Part shown: positions 26,468 to 36,647 of the stretch, one piece after another
How positions within the stretch are numbered: position 1 is the stretch's first letter
How the letters are laid out: the number at the start of each line of letters is the position of its first letter
Source: Adiantum capillus-veneris
Lineage: Eukaryota > Streptophyta > Polypodiopsida > Polypodiales > Pteridaceae
Length of the DNA stretch: 64,000 bases
Assembly (NCBI GenBank): GCA_014529385.2
Contig: CM043953.1
Coordinates: 62,743,872 to 62,807,871 of the forward strand
Direction: 5' to 3'
Translations under genes and position numbers: made by a program
The notes under the pieces: model-generated
Database searches by the model: none
Told to the model about the DNA's origin: nothing
What the model saw: the letters and a program-made list of their open reading frames with translations, nothing else

Positions 26468-27343
26468 CTAGTGTTCTCGTATATAGGCATCGTCTTCCAA
26501 TACCCTCTCTAGTGTCCTTTCATTGTGGTCGAATTCAGATGCTCCGCACATCCTTATCTCCTTTTTCTTACAGAACCACGTTGGGACTTTTGATCCACTA
26601 ATGGTGGCTGAGTCGAATTCTTCCATAGGTGCTCTCGTGACATCATGGTAGCTATGATTCCTCATATTTACACGTGTAGTGGTTTCAACATGTCTTAGAT
26701 ACAAATAATCATACCCCCAGTCCTGCACCATCTTAAGTTGCCTCATGAATGGCCTACCAAGGATAATTTCATAATTGTTTTTCTTGCCGAAATCTACTAT
26801 GGCAAATGTATGTTCGTACTCTATGCCACATGAAGATACCACAATTTCCTCAAGCAATCCTATAGGCATTTCTATGTGCCCATCCGCTAGTTGCAATTTC
26901 ATTCTAGTTGTTCGTATTGCCGGTTTTCCCCATTTTTCCCATAGCAATTTGGTAGCAATGGCAATGTGAGCTCCACTATCAAGTATGGCCTTAGTCTCTA
27001 TGCCGTTATACTCGACTGGTAGAGTAGTGTTGCCGTCTTCACCGTCACAATACTCTCCGACCTTGTTGAGAGGCACTGGTCTAGTGTTGACTCTCTTCGG
27101 TTCTGTGTCATTAAGCTCAATTTCGAAGAACTTAAGAGGTGTCCTTATACCAAATTTTTCAAGAAATTTGCCCACTTCCGTCCACATGCTTGGCCTAATT
27201 TTTAACAATTCTGCCAATGTCATTGTACACTTGACCGGAGTAGACAACAAGTCTGTCAAAATTTTAGTGTCCAATTGATTTGACCCTCCTATTCTTTGAG
27301 AAGGTACCCTTCGAATTTCCGACCTTGCCTCGTAGTCTCCCAT
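26468..27343 (-). pseudogene. Element B aspartic protease (canonical position)
   Basis: The 291-codon frame contains a retropepsin: active-site strand ETKAILDSGAHIAIATKLLW (D-S-G intact, about 26,970), the strand KLQLADGHIEMPIG and the C-terminal signature YEIILGRPFMRQLKMVQDWG. This is the normal gag-pro-pol position. It would mature the gag and pol polyproteins. The upstream part links to gag (27,768-27,289 frame), and the C-terminal end is disturbed by a 41-bp duplication at 26,433-26,514. Confidence 0.85.
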
Positions 27344-27905
27344 GTATGCGGCAAAGTTCTGAGTGATGCTGGTCTGCTATCTTCGGATGCAACTGAACCA
27401 TTATCCCCTTGAAATGATTTAGCGTCTAAATCCCATGGAGGCTTATTCAAGTTCAACTCCGAGAAAGACGCTGACTCGACTGTTTTTGTCTCATATTTTT
27501 CTTGAGCTTTTCTCACCGTTTCCCATAGCTCTTCGGGCCAATTTTCTTCCACAATGGGTGTATATGGTGGAAAATCTTTCAGTGATTCATCAGTGCTATT
27601 AGGAACGATTCTTGCATCCTCTACATCCGGCAAGGATTTAACGTTTTCTATCTTGTTAGGTACCCTTTGTTCAGTTTTGATAGGTGTTTCATTGTTTGGT
27701 GGTTTGATTATTCTATCCCTCACTTCCATAGGTGGAGGCTCTAGTAAGGCTTGTGCAATTTCAATCAATTACTTGCACATCTCTAGTCTCTGTTTTTCTA
27801 TCTCTGGATATGGATATGTCATCCAGCTTTGCTCTGGAGTCTGTCTGTTCCTCAATCTTGCTTCATATGCTTGCAAGATTGCATCTAAGGGTTCATTGAC
27901 CTTAT

Positions 27906-30727
27906 CTACCAATACAGACCCTCCTGAGCTTGCGCTCCTTGGTCCTCCGTCGATTTTAGAGAGTCAGACTCTCTTTGCTGTTTAAGTTGCTCTCGAGCCA
28001 TTATTAGCTTAGCTTCTACAGCTTTCTGTTTTCGCTCACGTCTACCTTTCATTTTCGCTCTTCGTTCTTCGTTCTTTCCAAGGATTATCACGACTGATGC
28101 TAGATTTTTCAGTCTTGATTTCCTCTTGATTTTCGTCGTTGCTATTGGGCTGATTGTCATTTTTCCTTGTTTGGGCTCTCGTCAAGACCTTAACAGGAAT
28201 CGTAGTTTCATTTTCTGACCCTCCACTGGAAGGCAGTGCTCCCAGCATATTCGAAATAGTCTTTTCTCCTTTGCTTAGGTTCTTAGGGAAATCAGGAATC
28301 AAGTGAGTAATTCCACACTCGGTGCAATATGCGTTTACCCTAATGATTTCATCAGGAGGACAGTCTCTCAGCCAATGGTCTCCACCACACTTGTAGCATG
28401 GTCCCTTAGGCTGTTGAGGTGCTCCTTGAGCTCCTCTTTGTTGGTGTGCATGCCTTTGTCCGCTCATGCCTCCGTTGGCTATGAACAACAATGTTCGTTC
28501 ATCCAAGCTATATCTCCCTTCTCCTGCTGCCTGTGTAGCTGTTGGTGGTTCTGTATTTCCTATCATGCTCCATGGTTCTGGTGTCGAGGGTTTTTCCGAT
28601 GGATAATAGACAGAGTTTTCCGCATATCCATTGGGATCTTCATAATATGCATGCATAGGCACCATAGCCTTCTCCTCTGATTCGGTTATGGTTAGTGTGT
28701 ATCTTATACCGACTGGTCGTAATCCTTGTAGGGGTGGTTGTTGCCCCAACACTGGTTGTGGTCTTTCTACACCTACAGGTCCTGGTAGGTTGCCTGTTGT
28801 TGATACCTAGTCATCGGTGGAATTTGAGGAGATGCTACCTGAGCTTGGGGAGCATATGGTCATTCTCTCACATACCCCTTGTTATAATAACATTCCTCCG
28901 TCCCATGGTTTGTCCATTTTTGTTCAATCGCACACCATTTTGGCTGTTTAGCTTGAGGTTTGGCATACAAGTTAATCTTCTTTAGCACTTACTCTACAAG
29001 CTGCTCTTGGTTTACAACTACTTCTCCTTTCAGTGCTGTCTTAGAAGACTTGCTTCCACTTTGCTGTGAAGATGAATCATCGTCAAGGTCCTTGAACTCA
29101 CCCTCTTTGTAGACCGCGCAATTGTCTACAAGGTAAAGAGCCTCCTTAGTTAACTCATTTAACGTCGTGCTCCTCTTCATATGTAAGTCCTTCTGGAGAT
29201 CTGCATTCCTCAGTCCTTGAATAAATATAAGCATAAGTCTGGACTAAGCTGGCAGTTCTTCCACAGGATAGAACTTAACATATCTTTTTAGTCTTAGGGC
29301 TACCTTTCTCACAGATTCTTCTTCTTTCTGTTTGAATTTGTGGATTTGTGAGACAATATTATGAGCTATTCCCCTTTGTGAAAATTCCTCAATAAACTCG
29401 TCAAACACCTCCTCCATAGACTCAAAGTCTCTTTGCTCCACAGAGTCAAACCACGTAGCTGCATCATCCTCTAGGGTTAGTCCAAACCCTGCAAATTGGG
29501 TAGGGAAGTCTAACACCTCTTCAGCTCTAATTACACGCACAAAGGCTACTACATGATCCCTCGGATCCCTGTTTTCCGTGTATTTCTTGTTTACCCATTT
29601 TTGCACTTGCGAAGGTCTAATTCTATGATGGTCTACAAATCTCATCATTGGATCTCCATGTCCTAGTCGATATACCTCCTATGGTCTTTTGTAGTGGCCA
29701 GGTTCCTCTCCCAGTGGTGCTCCTAAACCATAATTTCTAACAGTTCTTGCAAGAGATGGTTCATCTCTTCGAACTCGTTCTATGAGTGGTCTTCCAGGCT
29801 CTGTTGACCCTTGAGTCTTTGGCTTACTCTCTCCTTGATACCGTGAATAGAGTGGTGGTTCTTGTAAATCCCTTAGCCCTCATGCGGCTTGATAACCATC
29901 TCGGTTTCGGTCTTATCTAATGTTGCACTCTGTTGAAGCCATGCCTGCAATGATGGCTGGGTAGCTGGTTGGTCCTGGTAGTTGAACGTCGGTTGTCGGG
30001 TAGAATGTGAGGTCGCGTCATACTCCTCTAAAGATGGATTTGTCGATTTGCTAGGGGTGTATGTGGCTCTTGGTATTTCTTCGGGGGTATATGTTGATGC
30101 TCCTGGAACCGTTTCCTTTTCTACCTCCTCTGGGAGAATACGTTGGTATTCTCGCTCGTACCTATCAACAAAAACGATATCCTTCCCCATAGCAATTTCA
30201 TAAGAGAATAAGTAAAGAACCTTGTCTTTGCTTAACTCATTTGGGTATGGTTATTTGCAACAAAAGTAGGAAACTATTACCTCACTCTCATGCTTGTAAA
30301 TCCCCACATTCTCATTATAAGTTGAGACCCTCGTTGTTTTTTTATCATACATAAAAATTGCTCCAGGTCGATCAATGTTTGGAGGCAGTTCTTGAGTTTC
30401 TGAAACCATGTTCCCCTTCGCCACGTTATCTCTATATCTGTTGTAATCTTCAAGGTTACTAACTATCAGATAGTGGTTCCCCTTTTCGTCTCGGAATCTA
30501 TCTCCATCATCATAGACTCGAATTATCTCCAGTCTCTGAGCTGGTCTTTCTTCAATACAAATGCCCTTGCGTCCTCAATAGTCAGAATAAACTAAGGCTC
30601 CCCTCGAGTTTGTTCCTTCTAAGAAGATCACAGTGAACTTGGAATCATTTAATGGATTTAGGGAGGTGCTTCCTCCTAGCATTGGTCCGTCATAGGGGAA
30701 ACCTCCTGGCTGTTGACTACCCATCAT
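27906..30727 (-). pseudogene. gag: Element B gag with two zinc knuckles
   Basis: Start is placed at the MM at 30,727, because the frame stays coding-like from there (MMGSQQPGGFPYD) through a TGA at 30,577 and a TAA at about 30,253 into the 30,190-29,873 frame. The capsid-like helical region is 29,648-28,989 (RDHVVAFVRV, DDAATWFDSV, EEESVRKVALRLKRYVKFYP). The knuckles are CYKCGGDHWLRDC (about 28,398-28,360) and CTECGITHLIPDF (last Cys changed to Phe), both with the CX2CX3HX4C spacing rather than CX2CX4HX4C. A basic region follows. Frame changes near 29,870, 28,990 and 28,040 break it. Confidence 0.8.
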
Positions 30728-30835
30728 GAAGAAGGATTTGTCTGACGAAGTGTCAGTATCACGCTTACTTGACTTTTGACACTTTTAGCTCCTGACCTTA
30801 AATACATAAGAATCAAAGCTATATTGAAAACTTAA

Positions 30836-30850
30836 AGCTTACCTGACTCC
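30836..30850 (-). promoter_or_regulatory. Putative splice donor in the leader
   Basis: The minus strand reads GGAGTCAG then GTAAGCTTT, a near-perfect donor with the cut between 30,843 and 30,842. Its place between PBS and gag is that of a retroviral major splice donor. Confidence 0.5.
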
Positions 30851-31100
30851 TTCTTCCTGTGCGGCTCTGTGATGATCTCCTTCTGAGATCTACACAAGTA
30901 TGGTTAGTCTGTTCACCGGGGTTTTCCTTGAACCAGGAAAAATATTTCAATTATGTACAACAACCACTTTTTTTATGACAACTGATCAGTCTTCTCGTGG
31001 TCCAATTTCAAATGTGAAATGATGGTTGGGATCTATGTGAAGAGTATGTCCTAGCAGTATAGTCACAATTTGCAAAAAATTGTCTGAATCACCCCTTTCT

Positions 31101-31800
31101 GAGTCTATCGCGATAGACTGACAGATTACTCAGCATAAGTCAATTTAAAATTGTGACTTTACCTTTGAGTTCCCTTTACTCTCTAGAGTCTATCCCTCAA
31201 GTTTTATGAAGTTTGGACACTTGGTTTGGGTTTTGGGCCAATTTTAGTGTTTTTTTCAGAGCTTGATTCTCTATCTGGGCCTTAGATTCACTTTCAGTGA
31301 TCTAAACACCTTGAACTTTGTTGTGTGTGCTATTTACGCTCTGCTTAAGCTCTCCCTAGGAAGAATTTGAAAATAAAGGTCCCTAGCCCCTACTTCCCGA
31401 GTCTATCGCGATAGACTCAACAATTTCCCCAGTGTTGGCCTTTTTCACAAGTTCTCCCCACTACTGGTTTCCCCACTCCCTATATAGTGCATTGACAAGT
31501 TTGTGCACTGTTTGGAAATTTGGTCAAAGACTTCTTGCCACACTGTCTCCGAATTCAAACTCTAACATCAGTCTTGAGGTTTGGTGGTCAAGATGGTGTT
31601 CAAATTCACTCAATTTTTGTGAGCACCCTTGTATGGATGTGTTTAACCTGTGATATAAAGGTTTTTTCCAGATTGTTAGTCTATCTCCAAACTCACTAGT
31701 CTATCGCGATAGACTCACCAGAGAGCAATTGGGATGTGATTTTTTTATTGTTTTTGGACAGTTGTGTTCCCTGTGCCCATATAAGTCTATCCCCCGAGTT
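31101..31800. repeat. 298-bp spaced palindromes in the element B leader
   Basis: Perfect palindromes (core AGTCTATCGCGATAGACT) begin at 31,102, 31,400 and 31,698, exactly 298 bp apart; the middle one extends to 20 bp. About 86 bp after each lies a related half-site: agtctatccctcaagttt at 31,187, agtgcattgacaagttt at 31,486 and agtctatcccccgagttt at 31,784. Each is followed by a similar '...tttgga...' segment. I infer old tandem repeats of 298 bp whose palindromes stayed identical while the rest diverged strongly. Confidence 0.85.
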
Positions 31801-32458
31801 TCACTGAATTTGGACTTATTTTGACCTTGGACTCAAACACTTGACAAATTTCACTTTTCTATGGCAATTCACAACTCAAATGCACTTAAAGTGATGCAAA
31901 TTTGATGACACTTCATCTTAAACTTGTGAATATCAGTTGTATCTCATGACACAATCAGTTTACCCCAGGCTAGTGGTTTTATCTCTTCTTGGCCTCTCTA
32001 GGTTCACTTAGTGTTTTCTTATGGCAATCACTTGTTTCTTTTTGTTGGTTTTGGTCGCAATTTTAACGTTTTCTCAAGCGTTGGATCATAAATTCAAATG
32101 TCTACTCCTTTCACACCCTTAAAGAGTATATGGTGTGGGTTTTGCTTTCAAGGCAAGCAAAAAGCCTTATTGTTTCTTCTTTTTGTTTGTTTTGCATTTT
32201 TACAGCGTTTTTCTACACTATTTCTACACAACCATAACAAGCACTCAAAACCATAAAACCATAACTCCACATTATCCTACCTAACTAAATCTAACTAGTC
32301 ACAGACCCTCGGCAAGACACAGGCTTCCTGGCTATCCACTAGACCTCAGGATACCCTCTCTTGGATCTTGTTCTAAAAGTTTAAGCTCTCTCTAGTCGAA
32401 ACTGAAGTAAGCTAACCATCACACGAGTGACGTAGATCTCCCTACTTAAGGTCTCGTG

Positions 32459-32476
32459 TCCCCGGCAGCGGCGCCA
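32459..32476 (-). promoter_or_regulatory. Element B primer-binding site (tRNA-Asp type)
   Basis: Two bases inside the 5' LTR the minus strand reads TGGCGCCGCTGCCGGGGA. This differs at one position from the complement of the 3' end of plant tRNA-Asp(GTC). It marks the start of minus-strand DNA synthesis and fixes the element's orientation. Confidence 0.88.
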
Positions 32477-32477
32477 A

Positions 32478-33526
32478 TGTTTTAGGGCTTACTACTCCCC
32501 TGTTTATGCTCACAAGCACGACACAGACAACATACTTATCATCCGGTGACACGACTAACTCGTAAGTGCATAGAGGCAATCTCGTGAGCTTGTCAGGCTG
32601 AGACCAACCTACACATACGCACTTCTATGATGCATCAATCACTAATCCTCGTTAACTTCAACCCACTCTATCCCTAAACATTCATAACACCGTTTACACA
32701 TCAAATGAACTCGGAATCGCTTCAAACTTGCTAGGCACCATCCTCTCACTAGGATATACTTACCTATAAGTCTAATCTCACCAGATTTTAACCCTAGTTA
32801 TCTCGAATACAGTCATGACAGACTCACAGGTCATAATCTAAATGTGTGCGAAACCTAAGTCTATGAGTATCTATGCATAGCTAATCTCTCCCTCATTCCA
32901 TAAAGTACTTGATTGTTGAAAATAGACACTGTTTGTGCTACTTACAAGCAAAACAAGCTCGTGGAAGGATCGCTCGCGAACAGCTTGAAGATGCGAATGC
33001 GTGGCGTGGGCACGTAGCTCTCGGAGAGGCTACCGCGATGGTGTGGTCACTTTGTTGTGCTACTTACAAGCAAAACAAGCTCGTGGAAGGATCGCTCGCG
33101 AACAGCTCGAAGATGCGAATGTGTGGCGTGGGCGCGTAGCTCTCGGAGAGGCTACCCCGATGGTGTGGTCGCTTTGTGAATCCGGTGAGGGAGATGCGCG
33201 TAGCGAAGAGGATAAGATCACTCTCTCTCTCTCTCTCTGACTCATACGACACAGGATTAATCATTCAAATGTTATTTAAAAAATGGTTCTAAGGTGACCT
33301 TTATACTTTTGTCACCTTAGCTCAAAATGTACATGGGGTTTTAATTGAGTTCTCCTCATCATAATTACAAAATGGAAACGCATCTGGGTCCCGGCCGACT
33401 AGTTAATCTTTACATAATCCAGACAAGTGGATCACAATGATAAGACGTCTTTGACATAAAAACGGGAATTTTATAGGCTTTACAAGGTGGGCTCATTACA
33501 AAAGTTGGACAAGTTGGGCTCCAACA
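32478..33526 (-). repeat. Element B 5' LTR (right) with internal duplication
   Basis: This 1,049-bp LTR starts tgttttagggcttactac and ends ggctccaaca. It is longer than the left copy because a 122-bp segment (32,934-33,055) is tandemly repeated at 33,056-33,177; the CT microsatellite at about 33,220 is shorter. The palindrome retained in the left LTR is decayed here (cagtcatgacagactcac at about 32,811), consistent with CpG loss. Confidence 0.95.
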
Positions 33527-33531
33527 CATAG
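33527..33531. repeat. Target-site duplication of element B, right copy (catag)
   Basis: Identical to 13,914-13,918. It fixes the LTR end at ...ccaaca and shows a single clean integration. Confidence 0.9.
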
Positions 33532-34718
33532 AGTCTGCAAGTATGGCTTATTGTGTCATGCAGGATTGGGAGGAAGGCAATTGTTGGATGGGATAGGAAG
33601 GAATTGCTAGATGGATGTGGAGAGGAGGGGGATTTGGTAAAGGACCTATAAGATCGGGAGGAATGGAGTTAATTGACAAATGAAAAAGGTGGGAGGATGA
33701 GAGAGATTTAAAGGGGTTGATGAAGTTGATAAACAAATGGGTAGGGTGGAAGAGAGATAATTTGAAGCCTTAATGAGGCAATTACAATATGACTCAGATC
33801 TCTGAATAGGGCCTACTCGTGCCGTGCGAAACAAATATTAAAGCGTTAAGAAGGGGCTTGCAAAGTCGGTGGACTATGCCTAATCGCGTCGTGGGGGGAT
33901 ATCGTATGGTATGGGCAGGGAGAGAAAAATGGAAAATGCCTTAATATATGGCACCAAAAAATGACCGTTGGTGACATGTGTTGTGCATGCACATGTGCCA
34001 TGTGTTGCACATGCACATATGCCACATGGCATAGCTCCAACAGTCAACTATATGGACGATCGAAGGTATAAAATGACCGTTTGTGACATGTGTTGTGCAT
34101 GCACATGTGCCATGTGTTGCACATGCACATATGCCACATGGCATAGCTCCAACAGTCAACTGTATGGACGATTGAAGGTATAAAATGTTCATGGCATGAG
34201 CTCATTTTTCACATCTCTCAAGTCATCCGGTTGCGTCATTTTGTCTTAATCCCATCACCCCACGGCACGATTAAGCCATCCTAAGATGTTCCAACCTATT
34301 CCCATGGTGTTGTTTTGCAGAGCCTATTCATCATCGCTTTGTCCCGTCATGATTGTAAGCCATCCTCCATGGTGCGATAGGGCGTGGTCTTGAACAGTGG
34401 GAGGGCATACCATCGTTTTGTTCGGGCATGTTTACAAGATACAAGATGACTTTATATCATCATCCTACACGGCGTGATAGTGCATCTCCTATTGCTTTGT
34501 TCAGGCAACCTTATAAGGTGTTAGATGATTTGTTCTTATCTTCCCAAACAGACTGACAGGGAGTGATCATGAATGTTGAAAGTACCTTCTATCGCTTTGT
34601 TCGGGAATTTCTTCCCATCTTCCCACATGACACAATAGCGCATGGTCTATAAAGCTAGAAGCACCTCCTATAGCTTTGTTCAGGCATATTTTTTGGCGTA
34701 CTCCTTTTCAATTGTCAT
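33532..34718. other. Flank between element B and the CENH3-like gene
   Basis: No coding frame is recognised. A 112-bp tandem duplication lies at 33,961-34,184, listed separately. The remainder has several 'gctttgttc(a/g)gg' segments at about 34,435, 34,494, 34,592 and 34,675, suggesting a diverged short repeat upstream of the gene. Each duplicated unit ends with tataaaatg, which could act as a TATA box. Confidence 0.4.
33961..34184. repeat. 112-bp tandem duplication rich in nested palindromes
   Basis: Unit 1 (33,961-34,072) and unit 2 (34,073-34,184) are nearly identical. Each contains tgtgcatgcaca and further ACATG/CATGT inverted motifs able to form stems, and each ends gaaggtataaaatg. It may be an upstream regulatory duplication or a small repeat-derived element. 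Confidence 0.85.
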
Positions 34719-35528
34719 ATGGCAAGGACAAAGAAAACTGCAAGAAAAGTTTACCAAGGTCCAGAGGATTCAAAGAAAGATGATGACAACTAGTAGGAAT
34801 TGGTCAAGCCAAAATCGGCGAAGAAAGAGGAGGAGAAGCCAATTACACAACCTCGTCAGAGACCTACTGCTAGGAAGAGAATGGATTATCAAGTGAAATC
34901 TCTAAGGGAGATAAGGAAAGCAAAAAAATCTACTTGTCTTCTTATCCCTAGGCTACCCTTCATGAAAGTTGTCAAGGAGATATCAGATAGATTGGTGAGC
35001 ATGATGAAAAGCAAAACTTTTGTTTCTGTAAGGTGGCAATCTCAAGCCTTGATGTGCCTTCAGGAGGTTGTTAAGGATTTCTTAATAGACTTTATGAATG
35101 ATAGCTACATTGCAACTGCATTTGCTCATAGGGTCACACTAATGAACAAAGATTTTGTGCTTGTGTCAAGACTGAGGTACAAGTTTGATAAGGCTCTGGA
35201 TCCAATTCCTAGTGAGGATCTTAGGGCCTATCAAATTTTAAATATTCCCCCTACCAGAAAACAGAAGAAGTCAGGGGTTGTCATTGAAGATGCTACACAT
35301 CAATATGATACAATAAATGCCAAGGATATCAAAGCAGGTAAGGAGGTTGAGAGGGAGCAAGACATGATATCAAAAGATGCTATCCTTACAGAGCAAGCAA
35401 AAATTTTAAGAGCATTCAACTCCTCCTTTATGAAAAAGTTACAAGCCAAATGGTTGTGGATGTCTCCATGTATGGGGATGATGAGGTGTAATGTGACATA
35501 TTCCCTCAAGACACAAGTATGCTTGTAA
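34719..35528 (+). pseudogene. CENH3-like divergent histone H3 (two stops in tail)
   Basis: From the ATG at 34,719 the frame reads MARTKKTARKVYQ, like the H3/CENH3 N-terminus. Two adjacent TAG codons interrupt at 34,791-34,796, and the frame then continues open to 35,528. The histone fold follows: alphaN/alpha1 SLREIRKAKKSTCLLIPRLP then FMKVVKEI, a loop 1 several residues longer than H3, RWQSQALMCLQEVVKDFLID, and alpha3 AHRVTLMNKDFVLVSRLR. Trp in the RW motif, the lengthened loop 1 and RVTLMxKDFxL are features of plant CENH3 rather than canonical H3. The fold is intronless, unlike plant CENH3 genes, suggesting a retroposed or captured copy. A non-histone, lysine-rich extension follows. Stops argue for a pseudogene, unless unusual splicing removes them. 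Confidence 0.7.
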
Positions 35529-35927
35529 ACCCCAACATTGAGGTCGGTGATATTGTGTTCTTTATCTTTCTCAGGTGTGTGTTGCCCCTTTGCTAATCAT
35601 TAGTGCATATGGGCCTACAAGGGCCTCATGGGGGATGTATTTTCTTTGACTTCAGATGTCTTATGAGAAATCTTCTAGAGGCTATGGCTATGACAATAGC
35701 CATACTTGATCCTCTAGTGACACAGTGCCTATTCAACAAGTAGGGAAGCCTTTCAAGTTTTTTTGAAGAATTTAAAACATGCTGACCTGCAATCACATAA
35801 TATACCCATGCAATTTAACATGCTGACTTGCAATTACATAATATACCCCTATGTTGAAGATAAGTCTTAACTCCTAGCAGTTTTTTATATTCTATGGTAT
35901 TCCTAGCTAATTGTTATTTTCGTGTAG
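35529..35927 (+). other. Decayed linker between histone-like and Ulp1-like parts
   Basis: A shifted frame from about 35,440 reads DVSMYGDDEV, a stop, then FPQDTSMLVNPNIEVGDIVF, which looks like further coding sequence of the same gene. Beyond about 35,575 no frame stays open. An acceptor-like ...ttattttcgtgtag ends at 35,927. The catalytic His and Asp of the downstream protease would be expected here but are not identifiable. Confidence 0.35.
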
Positions 35928-36257
35928 AGGGCATTGGAGTCTTATTATCTTCAATTATTTGGAGAAAGATGTTCTATATATGAATTCACTATCAAGTATC
36001 CATGGGAGAAGTAAAGTGTAAGTCTGAATTATGATCTATGCTTGATGACCCCTTGTTTTCTATTAGTAGCTTTTTGATTGTTGATGTCTTCTTGCAGTGC
36101 TGTCAAACTTATCGTTGGTCACCAGAGTACCACAAATAAGGATTACAATATAGAAGCTTTCAAGTACTGCAATCAAAAAGTGCCTTTACAAACAGACTCA
36201 ACATCGTGTGGATGGAGGGTGCTTGCCAATGCATGGAAATATCTTGAGTCAAGGTGA
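35928..36257 (+). pseudogene. Ulp1-like (C48) protease C-terminal exons
   Basis: Predicted exon 35,928-36,010 (ALESYYLQLFGERCSIYEF), a GT-AG intron at 36,011-36,097 (gtaaag...ttgcag) and exon 36,098-36,257 ending in TGA. The phases match across the intron. The last exon contains KVPLQTDSTSCGWRVLANAW, the Q-x5-SCG segment with the catalytic cysteine typical of Ulp1/SENP SUMO-protease-like domains, including those carried by plant transposons. The His/Asp part is not recognised. It lies about 1 kb after the CENH3-like fold on the same strand, which suggests one composite gene. A separate gene or captured fragment remains possible. Confidence 0.5.
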
Positions 36258-36378
36258 AGGATGACTACATGCACTGTAAGTGTGCATCCCATGTGCCATT
36301 GATTTGTTTTGACTTCTTATGTATTTACTCATGTTCTTTTCAAAGTCAATGATGTGCAAGCGTAGAGACCAAGGGGGG

Positions 36379-36379
36379 G

Positions 36380-36464
<85 letters not shown>
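36379..36464. repeat. (GA)n microsatellite
   Basis: About 86 bp of pure GA dinucleotides follow a run of G. It generates spurious Leu-Ser and Arg-Glu frames. Confidence 0.97.
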
Positions 36465-36466
<2 letters not shown>

Positions 36467-36647
36467 TCATGAAGAATCAATCAACCTTGGCAATGAATAA
36501 CTGAATGTGTATACAATGGAGGCAAGGGGTTGCTTATATAGCAATCCCAATAAATTGCCCCACCCAAGAATTTGACAAATACGTAAAATAAATACCTAAA
36601 AGCCAAACTTAATAATGGGATCACATTGGGCAGTTCACTTGAGATGA

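Larger units (their letters stand above)
30728..32458 (-). other. Element B 5' leader
   Basis: A non-coding leader of about 1.75 kb lies between the PBS and gag. It carries three perfectly conserved palindromes and a consensus splice donor 116 nt before the gag ATG. No coherent reading frame is visible upstream of 30,727. Confidence 0.7.
13919..33526 (-). mobile_element. Element B: giant 19.6-kb Ty3/Gypsy retrotransposon
   Basis: Minus-strand element bounded by TG...CA LTRs (13,919-14,859 and 32,478-33,526) and a perfect catag target duplication. Reading 5' to 3' (decreasing coordinates): PBS complementary to tRNA-Asp, leader with spaced palindromes, gag, protease, RT, RNase H, two HHCC domains, integrase core, GPY/F-like tail, a second protease-like domain, a 3.4-kb spacer with more palindromes, a coiled-coil accessory ORF, purine tract, 3' LTR. 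RT before RNase H and integrase last marks it as Ty3/Gypsy. The tRNA-Asp primer, size and 3' extra ORF recall Athila, but the lineage is inferred, not computed. LTRs differ by scattered substitutions. Stops and a deleted RT catalytic box make it non-functional. Confidence 0.95.

Noticed and set aside
18588-31800. CG-centred palindromes as restriction or CRISPR-type sites
   Set aside because: Spacing, position inside a plant retroelement and absence of associated enzymes fit cis-elements or repeats of the retrotransposon.
34755-34793. A short intron removing the two stop codons in the CENH3-like tail
   Set aside because: A gt...ag interval of about 40 bp can be drawn, but it is shorter than typical plant introns and lacks a clear branch and pyrimidine tract.
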